Positions 1 to 8,874 of a DNA stretch of 64,000 bases are shown piece by piece. The position numbers and the translations under genes were made by a program. Source of the DNA: Galeruca laticollis (lineage: Eukaryota > Arthropoda > Insecta > Coleoptera > Chrysomelidae); contig OY998178.1 of the NCBI GenBank assembly GCA_963921935.1, forward strand, positions 49,716,951 through 49,780,950. The letters are read 5' to 3'. The number at the start of each line of letters is the position of its first letter. Within the stretch, counting starts at the first letter, position 1. The notes under the pieces were generated by a model. It was not told the DNA's origin. It saw only the letters and a list, made by a program, of their open reading frames with translations, and did no database searches.

Positions 1-401
1 CAAATGAATACTCTGTGTGGATCGTTAGGTTTAAATGGAATAAGGGTTGATTCGTTAACTCTTATTTTTTGGTTCGTTATACCTTGAATAATTACATTTT
101 CAGGGGATCGATTTCTATAATTTTCGCAAGTTTTGGGTTTGAAAATTGATAATCCAGCACCTGTATCAATTAGAATTTTATAAGTGTTTGTTCTGTCTTT
201 AATATAGTATAAGTTTTTAGAATTTACCGGTAAGGTATTTTTTACATGAACATCTGTTCGAGGCAGTCCGATTCTGGACTGTTCAAACTCATGGTTTGAA
301 TTTGTGAACTGAGGTCTGGGATCGACAAATTTGAAGTTTGGTCGTTTAGCGGATCTGGGGGTTTCGTTTGTAGAGGGCCTTGTCGAAAATCCTGATAATA
401 A
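1..401 (-). CDS. pol: Pol start (retropepsin) of LTR retrotransposon, partial
   Basis: Reading the minus strand from 401 towards 1 gives an open frame that leaves the window. It contains the aspartic-protease signature LIDTGAGLSIFKP, where the D of DTGA is the catalytic residue, so this is the protease at the N-terminus of Pol. The frame is -1 relative to the neighbouring gag, overlaps it by about 160 nt (242-401) and has no useful ATG near its start. That suggests expression as a Gag-Pol fusion by ribosomal frameshifting. A heptamer of the XXXYYYZ class lies in the overlap at 326-332. Reverse transcriptase and integrase would lie outside the window. No stop is seen in the visible part, so this copy may be less damaged than the other elements here. 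Confidence 0.7.
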
Positions 402-1738
402 TCATGATTTGGATTTAGGAGGTTATCAGAATCAAAGTTATAAACATTTTCATTATTATAATTAAAATTGTCTTGTTCGATATGGCTATAATCGAAAGTT
501 TCGTCTTCATTCGTATTGCAAACTGGTATACCATTATCAGAGTTAGGATCACTATCAGCAGTATAATAGTTCTCCTCTATTTCACTATTAACAGTATAAT
601 AGTCAGGAGCACTGGGGTTAATTTCTTGGTAATATTCTTGATAATCAAGTGAATTATCGGAGTATTGTTCTTGATTTTCATAATAATTTTGACTATCATC
701 TGTATAATAGTCATAACTGTTATGAGAGTGTTTGTTAAAATCACGATTTCGATTGAAATGAAAAGTTCTTTGTTGATTAAAATTTGTATTGGGTCGATTT
801 CCCGGTGGTCCTTGAGGTCTAAAACTTGGATTTGGTCTAATTACAGATGGGCGATTTTGATTTTGTTGGTTATTTTGAAATTGTGGCCTTTGTTGAAAAT
901 TTTGGCCAGTTTGGTTATGTGAATTAGGAGTTTGATTTGGTCTAAAGGAACCCTGAGCTAAATTTTGAGATTGTCTTTGACGTGTGAGACACTCATTTAT
1001 AGTATGTCCTATTCTGTGACAAAAATTACATTGTTTTGGTGAATTTTGGCTAAATCTACGAGTAGGTATATTATTTGTATTACGATTAGTCTGAGGTTTG
1101 TGGTTTTCATAGTATGTTAATTGAAGTTCTCTTCTGATTCGTGAAATAGCTGATAAAACACTTATTGGATTACTAGCTCTAACAATTTGACCGATTTTTG
1201 GATCTAGACCGGTTAATAAAGTATTTAAAGTTAATGATTCTATAAGACGTGTTTGTGCTACTTTTTGATCTATTGTTAAATGCTGTTGTTTACTTATAGC
1301 TGAATACATTTTTGCTTCCAGAGTTTGTAATCTCGAAACAAAAATTAAAGGCGATTCGTTTGGTAGTTGTTTCATTCTTTGAAGGTCTTGAATCAACGAA
1401 TTTAAGTCGCGAGAATCTCCAAAGTGAGTATTTAATAATGTTTTAATTTCTTCCCAATTTGAAGGGTCGCGTGAATTAACTAATTCAGCGGCTCTTCCTT
1501 TAAGTTTGTTTTTAATATGAAGAGTTAAAAGTACTTTTTGGTCGTTGTCGGCCATTCTGTAAGCTGTTTTACAAGCATTTATAAAAGTATTTAAGAAAAT
1601 TTGATTACCGTCATATTCCGGAATTATTGAAAATATTTCTGATAATCTGTAAGGTTCTAGATTCGACGCTTGATCGGTTTGAGCAACTGGAGTATTAGCA
1701 TTGGCATTAGCGTTTGTTGCACTACGTGTTTCAGGCAT
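242..1738 (-). CDS. gag: Gag polyprotein of Ty3/gypsy (errantivirus-like) LTR retrotransposon
   Basis: This is an intact 498-codon frame starting at an ATG (1738) downstream of a primer-binding site. Residues about 30-210 resemble a retrotransposon capsid domain, with a helical region around FSIIPEYDG and NTHFGDSRDLNSLI. A single CCHC zinc knuckle follows at about residue 237 (CNFCHRIGHTINEC, CX2CX4HX4C), which would bind RNA. The C-terminal third is Asn/Gln/Tyr/Asp-rich and low in complexity. The capsid plus one knuckle, and the tRNA-Ser-type primer site upstream, fit the 17.6/297 group; that grouping is inference. The ORF ends at TAA (242-244), with the protease frame overlapping in -1. Gag would form the cytoplasmic particle in which reverse transcription occurs. 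Confidence 0.75.
   Translation of the reverse strand: MPETRSATNANANANTPVAQTDQASNLEPYRLSEIFSIIPEYDGNQIFLNTFINACKTAYRMADNDQKVLLTLHIKNKLKGRAAELVNSRDPSNWEEIKTLLNTHFGDSRDLNSLIQDLQRMKQLPNESPLIFVSRLQTLEAKMYSAISKQQHLTIDQKVAQTRLIESLTLNTLLTGLDPKIGQIVRASNPISVLSAISRIRRELQLTYYENHKPQTNRNTNNIPTRRFSQNSPKQCNFCHRIGHTINECLTRQRQSQNLAQGSFRPNQTPNSHNQTGQNFQQRPQFQNNQQNQNRPSVIRPNPSFRPQGPPGNRPNTNFNQQRTFHFNRNRDFNKHSHNSYDYYTDDSQNYYENQEQYSDNSLDYQEYYQEINPSAPDYYTVNSEIEENYYTADSDPNSDNGIPVCNTNEDETFDYSHIEQDNFNYNNENVYNFDSDNLLNPNHDYYQDFRQGPLQTKPPDPLNDQTSNLSIPDLSSQIQTMSLNSPESDCLEQMFM
326..332 (-). promoter_or_regulatory. Candidate -1 frameshift slippery heptamer in the gag/pol overlap
   Basis: On the minus strand the heptamer is A AAT TTG in the Gag frame (codon AAT at 331-329), which fits X XXY YYZ. 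It lies inside the 160-nt gag/pol overlap, and a -1 slip puts ribosomes into the protease frame. The final G is not the most favoured Z base in eukaryotes. I did not resolve a downstream pseudoknot. Confidence 0.35.
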
Positions 1739-2053
1739 TTTGCTTTATATTAAAATGATTGTATTAAAAAAAAAAGTAAATTATGACAATAGAACTTGGT
1801 AAAAATAAAAAATAAATTGCAAAATATTAAATAAAAATAAAACGAGATGATTCTTACGTAAATATTTTCATTCCTTCCTTGGCAGCTGAAATCCTTATCC
1901 GTGAGCTTTGCTACACCTGGTTAGCAGTTTGCGTGTTCCTGGTGCCGGAGAGACCGTCTGCTTCTTGAAGATCTGGAGCTGGTACTTGAAAATTCCTTAA
2001 AGGTTTAGGAACCACCACACTTAGTTAGGCAATCCTTGTTCTAAATGTGTTTA

Positions 2054-2074
2054 GGAATCCTACTGACTGCGCCA
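2054..2074 (-). other. Primer-binding site of the gag-containing LTR element
   Basis: The minus strand reads TGGCGCAGTCAGTAGGATTC, about 315 nt upstream of the gag ATG. TGGCGCAGTC is the primer site typically associated with tRNA-Ser in the 17.6/297 lineage. Its position directly next to the putative LTR end at about 2075 supports the call. Confidence 0.55.
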
Positions 2075-2443
2075 CTGTTATATTCACAAATTCACGTTAA
2101 ACTTTTTAAAAACAATTTTTATTGAGTTACACAGTTTTATGTTATATAAAAAAGAAGTAATAGGTTGAAATTATAATTGTAACTAACTATTTTACATAAA
2201 GTCAAAGAATTTATAGAATTTGTTAAATCAACGTCAGCGTTTATTTTCATGGAGAATTCGATGTAGCGTCGCTCCCATGAAAGTGCAGAAATCATTATTT
2301 TTCTGTAATATAATATTTGTGTTACTTAATGTGTTTATTTTATAAAAACGCAACGTAGCATCGTTCTCATGAAAATACGGAAATCGTAATCTGATGTTTG
2401 ACATTGCGTAACATTACTTAAACATAAGCGTTTTTTCGTATAT

Positions 2444-2490
<47 letters not shown>
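2075..2490 (-). repeat. Putative 5' LTR of the minus-strand gypsy element (outer edge not resolved)
   Basis: This sequence lies immediately outside the primer site. On the minus strand it ends in TGTGAATATAACAG before TGGCGC, as expected for an LTR 3' end. It is noncoding and AT-rich. The outer edge cannot be fixed because the second LTR is outside the window; a (TA)n tract at 2447-2488 lies near it. Two short related segments (about 2240-2285 and 2335-2390) share the theme 'CGTAGCGTCGCTCCCATGAAA'. Confidence 0.4.
2447..2488. repeat. (TA)n microsatellite
   Basis: About 21 uninterrupted TA dinucleotides, directly before the hairpin element at 2498. Confidence 0.9.
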
Positions 2491-2491
<1 letters not shown>

Positions 2492-2497
2492 TATTAG

Positions 2498-2738
2498 TTT
2501 CGATTTTCTACTGCACCTACGTTTGAAATTTCATTAATTTCGACAGATTAGCCTGACCGTTCTTCGAAGAAAAAAACAACTACTTTTCTGGCTAATACCA
2601 CGCAGAAGGGGATGTACTGCAATATTCTGCATTGTATTAGCCAGGAAAGTAGTTGTTTTCACTTCGAATAACGGTCGGGCTGATATGTCGAAATTATTGA
2701 AATTTCGACTAAAACGTAAGTGACGTAGAAAATCGAAA
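2498..2738. repeat. Foldback element / MITE with ~100-bp inverted arms
   Basis: Left arm 2498-2598 and right arm 2636-2738 are imperfect reverse complements. Both begin TTTCGATTTTCTAC from the outside and both contain ACAACTACTTT and GGCTAATAC near the loop. About 37 nt separate the arms. No transposase is present. Transcription of either strand would give a long hairpin. Short reading frames inside it are by-products of the arms. Confidence 0.7.
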
Positions 2739-3020
2739 TTCATTTTTCATATAGACACACCTCATATTTTATGACATTTTAATTCATTTTATTACATATG
2801 ACTTATACGGTCGAATAATTATCTGAGGTGGTGGTTCGCAACTGAAAGTGAAGATGTCGTCAGCTGACTACTTCTCGCAAGTGTGTAACCACACGAGTCA
2901 AATAGAGGTTGTCGGAGGACGAAATCTTCAGTTTAGATTAGAGACTCTGGACTAGAGTAGTCGCACGAGGCATTACTCATCACCTGGAAAGTAAGTGGCA
3001 CAGACTGAATGTCTCCTCAT

Positions 3021-3290
3021 TCACGCCTCCGTCCGTACTCCCAGTAGACCTGTAATAACAACAGCATGACTAAATGTCGGTATAAGTTCCAGATCGACCT
3101 TATAATAGTAGTATAATATACACGTTCGAGGTTTTTTGACCCTCTTGCAGTATACTAACTTACCATTATTTGGGTTCAAGCTGGAATATAACCAGGGCTC
3201 TTGCAAGAGTGCCAAATCCAAGCTCTCTTTGTCGAATCTTCTACATACCGTAGCGCTGACCGCCTTAGCATGATGAAGGTTCACTTGCAT
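3021..3290 (-). pseudogene. LINE ORF2 endonuclease, N-terminal fragment
   Basis: An 89-codon frame begins MQVNLHHAKAVSATVC and contains LDLALLQEPWLY. The 'QxNLxxxK' start and 'QEPW' block are typical of the APE-type endonuclease at the N-terminus of ORF2 in Jockey/R1-like LINEs; the E of QEP belongs to the active site. The frame stops after 89 residues, where a full endonuclease needs about 220 and reverse transcriptase should follow, so the copy is truncated. It lies just downstream of an ORF1-like region on the same strand, the normal LINE order. Confidence 0.6.
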
Positions 3291-3296
3291 ATTCCT

Positions 3297-4691
3297 GATG
3301 TTATTGCTCTCTGCTGCGAGCTGAGCTCTCCAGCCGGTTCTCCTTCCTCCATGGGCTCAGCCTCTCTATTTGACTGTCCTCTGTTTGGGAGGTGGGGACC
3401 ATTTTATCCTCAACTATGGGACATTATATTTCATCCGGCTCTGTTCCATCCGCTTCCTCTGGTATCACCTTCTTAACCTTGAACCTGAATTTGGGTCTTT
3501 CAGAGTCAATGAACGGAGACATGTCTAGTTTTTTCAGCTCCTCCAGGGATTCCTGGTCGATGGAAAGGCCCACTACTGGCCCTTTTCCCTTGGCGTCTCA
3601 CCTACTACGGTCCAAAACTCAGTTTTTGGACTACGGTTAGCCCTTTTTATCCTGGGTAGGATGTCCGCTAGTTCTAGTCTACGTCCTCTCTTATCTCGGA
3701 CCGTGTATGCGTGTGGTTTGGGGACATCTCCTGAGAGTACCCCCCTTCCAGGGCTTGATGGTATGGGCGATGTTCATCACCCATTCTGCGCTGATGCGAT
3801 CTGCGCACGGGAATACCAGAAACCGCGGTTTCTGCACTCACTTATGGAATCATACCTGAGGACCCTCCTGTGGAATTTTATCAGGGACTTCCGCTATGGC
3901 GTTCTGGATTTCGTTCAACCTCTGGTTGTCCCATAAAACTTCCGAAAATCCTGTTTTCCTTCCTTGCCTTCTTCGTCACCTGTTGGGTCTGTGGTGGGTT
4001 TCACCTGATAAACGGGTGCGCTTTGGAGCCTTGGCAGACTCTGGCGTTCCTTTTGGCTCTTTTCCATTACTTGAGGATACCTTTTGAAAGTTCTCCATTG
4101 TGACTCTTCTCTTAGCAGAGATATAGTCTTGGCCTCATTTCCTCAGCTTGTTTTTTTGGTAGAATTTTATCACATCGCCAGTTACTAGTTCTATTTCCTC
4201 CGACGATTTGAATATAATCTTTTTCGAGCTGGTGTGCGGTTAAGCCTTCGCCTCTTCCGAGGTTGACTCTTTTGCCTTGCCGGTCTCGGTCTTGTACGTT
4301 GTCTCCGGACCTTTACCTGTTGTGGATTGGGGCGTGGTCGAAGGCCTAAGGAAGGCTGAAGGAAGGCTTGTGTACAAGAAGATTTCGACTGGTGCCTCCA
4401 GGGTCGTTAGCGACCACTTAACCTTGTGACCATTCAGCTGTCGGCACGGTATGTTGACACCTTCGCTTGGGAGGTTGGTCCACGATGACAAGTTTCGCAA
4501 AGGCTTTAGGGGAGTTTTATTTCACGGCACCCTACTACCTCTGTCAATAACCAGGGTACCGCACTTAAGTCTTTTCCACTGGCTGCTCCCCTGGCCGCTC
4601 CCCTGGCCGTTCCTCTATCCGCCACCAGGGGACGATCCTGATAGGTATCCCAATCCACGGATTCCCTAAGTGAAACTCGTGTTATTCTCAT
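3297..4691 (-). pseudogene. Degenerate LINE ORF1 (DUF4780-like)
   Basis: Minus-strand translations in shifting frames give readable stretches: an acidic/Pro/Thr-rich N-terminal part (about 4240-4500), a middle part with WVMNIAHTIKPWKGG (about 3760), and a C-terminal part with GLSIDQESLEELKKLD and FRFKVKKVIPEEADG (3480-3590). The 'SxDxESLxxL...F.V' ending and the 'W...I....PW.G..L' block recall the insect DUF4780 proteins, often the ORF1 of non-LTR elements. Several stops and frameshifts break it. It ends just upstream of the endonuclease fragment. Family assignment is tentative. Confidence 0.4.
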
Positions 4692-5649
4692 TGATAAAAT
4701 GTTGGAAATATCTTAATTAAAGTTTTCTTTCTACTATTCCTATTCACCCCATTTTACGGCAACTGTCATTACTAGAGACTTGAAGGTAGGGATTACATTT
4801 TCACGTTCAATAACGTCAATTTATAATTCAAATTATATATAGTAGCCGAAATAATGAATCGATTCCATCTCGTTTTTTCTTATGGTATACAAAAAGAGCG
4901 ATACAATAATTATGCCGTAAACAAATTTATTTAAGTTATTTGCTTTTTTGATATAAAAGAACTTTCGACGCTCTTTTCATCTTTATTAATCCTCTTCCAT
5001 TCAATTCAATTATTGAATTGATAGTTTTATTGTTCAGTTATCACTTGAAAAACTATCAGTTTCTCAAAAAGTCATGAAATTCAAATAAAACGTATGGTCA
5101 ATTGAATATTTCTATAGCGAAACTTTGTGTCGACGCCCCGTACGAACTAGTTTGTATCAACGCATTATTTACATTGAAAGTTAACACGAAGAAATGGTGC
5201 GTATTGACAACAACAAATTTGTAATGCTAATTCAGATTTCCCACGTAAGTGGAGGCAAATAAACCGAAGACTCGATTGAACACCTGTGTTATGTTTAAAG
5301 TAATACCGATCTCACTAAAAACACCAAATCGAGATCCTTGTACTTTATTGGATTTTCCATAAGTGAAAGAGAGTTGCATATATTAGAAATAGACCAAGCG
5401 ACAAAAGTCAAATACCTATTTCGGGATAATAAAAGTTTTTAATTCACACTACTGATCATATTGATCGTGGAAATAAAATTGAATAGAGGTCCATCATTCC
5501 TAAATTACAGCGAACTGGGGATCTTCTCTGCCCCCAACTAACCAACAATCTTCAATAGAAACGCTTACTGGAAATAATGTCCAGCTAATATCATAATTGA
5601 GGGTGTTATACTGGATGCTATCTGAAGATTCAAATTTTTTATCTGGAGT
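4692..5649. other. Noncoding AT-rich stretch
   Basis: No coding frame, tandem repeat or terminal repeat was recognised. It is interspersed AT-rich sequence between a dead LINE and the decayed acidic coding region. Confidence 0.5.
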
Positions 5650-7170
5650 TGAACTTACTGGTTCTTTTCCGGGCATTTTCTATCAATTTTAAACTACATG
5701 TACTATCGATATCTAATGATTCACTAGTATTTGATCTGGTTTCAGTGTAACTTCCGTCAATTCTGATTCTGTCACTTCCATATTAACAGATTCGATATTA
5801 TATTTGGGAATTTTAAGGTTTATCCTCTTAAGGCTCATTCGTTTTATCTGCAACATCATTTTGCTCCGCATCTGTTTGGTTTTCTTTTTCTCTCACTACT
5901 TTCACCCCATCGAGTGACAATTTTCCATAAGCTTCAGATTCTTTTTGATTTCCTTTATTTGTCAGGGGAGCAGCAGCATCTTCTTCTTGGGATACAGTCT
6001 TTAAGTTGTCAGATTTTGATGCTAATACTTTTTCTGGGTTCTTATCTATATCAATTCGGCCTCTACGATATCTGCTTTCAGTCATTTCAATGCCTTCTTG
6101 AATTGAATCTGTTGCCTTTTTAGATGATTTTCCAGATGAACGTCTTCAGTAGTTTTGATATTATCTATTTCCATATTATCAATTACTGTTTCAGATTGTT
6201 TATCACCGGTTGGATCTGTTTGAGGACAAACGGGCTGACATTTGGGAAATTTTAAATCAGTTCATCTGGTATAGCTGTTTAAACCGTCTCCACTGAAGCG
6301 TCAGTTTTTTTACATCCCTCGTTGATTCTTTTAGAGAATTTGGGGACTTATCGACGTCCTTTTCAGTTTGTGTCACTGACACTTCAGGTTGACTTTGAAC
6401 CGTTGTACTTGTTGATGGCTCATTTTCACTATATGCAGCATGAGCGGGTGGTTCTGGCTCTATTAAGCTCACTGTATCTTCCTGGTTTCCATCTAGATCC
6501 GACTCAACATCTATTTTATCTGTATCTGTATGAGATTTTGATTCCGATTTCTTTTTGTGGCTCGACACTGGATTCCCCTTCACTATTTTCTTTATAAACT
6601 CCTGTTATGCCTTCATTTTAAGATTTATCTTCACTCGACTTCAAATGATTTGCTTCAGGGATATTTCCACCAAAATATGTACTGTTAAGATTCTCAATTT
6701 TTGATTTGATTTGTTCATCTATTTCCATATTTTCCACCGAACAAACAGGTGGATTTTCTGTATGTGATTGCAAAACTGCTTTACTATTTTCTTCAACATC
6801 TTTCATTTTATTTACTGTTTCAGATTCTTTGGTTAACATTCTATTACTTCGGAACTTACTTTATCTTTCGTGACACTATGATATTCTGTATTCATATCTT
6901 TTTCCGTTTCTTCGTGTCTCTCACTCTTGAATTTGGTTAGTATTATCGCTCGAGGCCACAGCTCTTTGTTCGAATATTCGTCTAGTGTTTTAGTCTTGCT
7001 GCAAACTTTACTCGAAAATATTTCTATTGGTGATTCGACATCAGTATATTCTTCATTGGAAGTCTTTTGTTTCTACGTTTGCGTCACTAGTTTCATCGAC
7101 AGTTTATGTGTGACCACTGACCGCTTCTCTACATTATGGTTACATACATTATCGTCTGATAACAGAAAGT
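5650..7170 (-). pseudogene. Decayed coding-like region, acidic Ser/Thr/Glu-rich protein of unknown function
   Basis: Three successive minus-strand frames (6839-6618, 6583-6257, 6085-5828) and the sequence between them read as one low-complexity, highly charged protein interrupted by a few stops and frameshifts. Internal repetition is visible: ENMEIDEQIK near 6720 and DNMEIDNIKTTED near 6160 are each preceded by a PVC motif and an SETV motif. There is no signal peptide, membrane segment or catalytic motif. It could be a decayed exon or retrocopy of a disordered protein, or part of an unrecognised transposon ORF. I do not recognise a family. Confidence 0.35.
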
Positions 7171-7171
7171 G

Positions 7172-7711
7172 ATACAAAAACGAATAGTGACTGAAATAAA
7201 ATGACTTTCTATTGTTGATATTGATACTTACCAGTCAGCCACTGGCCTAAAATTTTCAGTCTACAGATGAACATGGAAAAAATATAATGCGGACCTTATC
7301 AATAGGATGAAAATGGTGAAAAACACATAATTTAACAACGGTAGCTAAATTATTTTGTTACATATTATAATGGTTCTGATAAAAATATTCCATTATTTCC
7401 TGGTCTAAAATAACTACAGTTACTTTCGACTCATAGACTGGTGAATTTAGTGACCACCAACCTCTCTGTGTCAACTAGTTTGACAATAATGTTTATTAAT
7501 CTTTCCTACATTCCACATTAACGTGTCTTTTCTCAATCAGAGTTGATATGGGTAATAAATTATTCTTTGCTATTTTATAACGAACAATTTTAGACGTTTA
7601 TATTTTGAATAGTAGGAAAGAAGTCGATATTGTTTGTACCAAATGAATTATTCATTATTTTGCAACCTGTACATGCTTTATACAGAAACAGAAGATGTAG
7701 AATAATAGAGT
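7172..7711. other. Noncoding stretch
   Basis: Nothing recognised. It ends where the Penelope 3' terminus begins. Confidence 0.5.
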
Positions 7712-8336
7712 TTTAAATGGAACTCAATGTTTCTAGCTATTTCCACAATATAATGAAAAATGTTGAGAATTCTAAAAAATTGACAGTTATTTCGATAACT
7801 GAATATCATCGTCAGAATGACAGAAGTTACATTTCATTTGATGCCTTCCTGAAGTTTAGTAGTCATTTTTGGCTAGACCAAGATGTGACCTACCCTGTGA
7901 TTGACTTAATATATGTTAATATAAAAAAGAAGAAGATGTGATATTACAAATATTGAAGCTTAGTTAATATTAGCCCTATGGTAATATCCTGGATATCATT
8001 TTTCCTATTAAGATCAGTGTAATTGCGCAATGATATAGAAAACCAGGAAAACTATATCTGCTGATCTTTACAATTCTCACTTAAGAAGACAGTTTAATAG
8101 TGGAGAACTCCCTAGATTTATATGTTCATTGACGACTTCATGTTGTGGGTTTCTTAAGTGTCTTCTAATTTCCAACTCGTCAAGGAAATCCAGTTCTTGT
8201 TTCATATCACAAATATGTAGTACTCCTAGTCCTGTGTTAGGTGCCAACGAATGGTTGTTGTCAAGTAGATGTTTTGCGTAATGGGATTTATCTGGTTGTT
8301 TTAATCTGTATGCTCGTAAGTGTTCAATCACCCCAT
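7712..8336 (-). mobile_element. Penelope-like element, 3' fragment (copy A)
   Basis: The minus strand encodes the last 80 or so residues of a Penelope polyprotein (8077-8331: IEHLRAYRLKQPDKSHYAKH, then LDELEIRRHLRN), followed by about 350 nt of 3' noncoding sequence ending at GAGTTCCATTTAAAAC. Copy B at 14950-15945 matches it closely but lies on the plus strand. The protein part is the C-terminal half of the GIY-YIG nuclease; the catalytic YxG segment is missing because the copy is 5'-truncated at about 8336. A hammerhead-like fold lies at 7770-7825. Sequence between 8337 and 8395 does not match copy B. Confidence 0.75.
7770..7825 (-). ncRNA. Hammerhead-ribozyme-like motif, Penelope copy A
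   Basis: On the minus strand the order is TTCTG (stem I 5'), ATT, CTGACGA (core, 7815-7809), GATA...TATC (stem II), GAAA (7793-7790), a short stem III, GTC (7784-7782), AAT and TAGAA (stem I 3', 7774-7770). CUGANGA, GAAA and a GUC cleavage triplet are the hammerhead core. Stem I pairs as AUU/AAU plus UUCUG/UAGAA with a G-U. One extra U separates the core from stem II, and stem III is minimal, so activity is uncertain. Penelope-like elements are known to carry hammerheads. Confidence 0.5.
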
Positions 8337-8395
8337 GTCATATACACTAGCGGCATATAATTCAATGATACATAGAGCATTTTCAGTTCCCATCA

Positions 8396-8874
8396 TAATG
8401 TTTTTGTTATTTATTCAAACAATAAACGGGTGGGATAAACTATAAACACTCGGTATGGCTACTTACTAATTTATTTAAACACTAACTCACTAACACTTAA
8501 TTTATATATACTCAGTACAGTCACTCAAACTAATTTATATAATCACTTAATTTATATTCACTTATTTACTGTTTAACTCACCGTGTCAAATGATAAACTA
8601 AACTCATCCGCTGATCGGTCCTTCATTTATATCAAAGCCTTTTTTACTAGAACATTCCGGACTGCGGCTTACACAAAACAAATGCCTTTCGCGATATTCC
8701 TCGATTGCCAGCTTAATCCTTAAAAGACCTTCCGAGAACATGTCTATAAAAACTGTCATAATAAATCCCAATAGACCTTCTCAATATTCGGCGCGCTCGC
8801 CATTTTTTTGACTCTGTTAACAGAACGTTACGAGACCGTACTTAGTATCTGCTTCGGTGTGCGGGCTCGTAACA
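8396..8874 (-). repeat. 3' LTR of the macro-domain gypsy element
   Basis: The sequence is homologous along its whole length to 14475-14949. It is bounded on the coding side by the tract AAGAAGGGGG and the minus-strand start TGTTACGAGC. The pol frame runs 16 codons into it. Confidence 0.85.
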
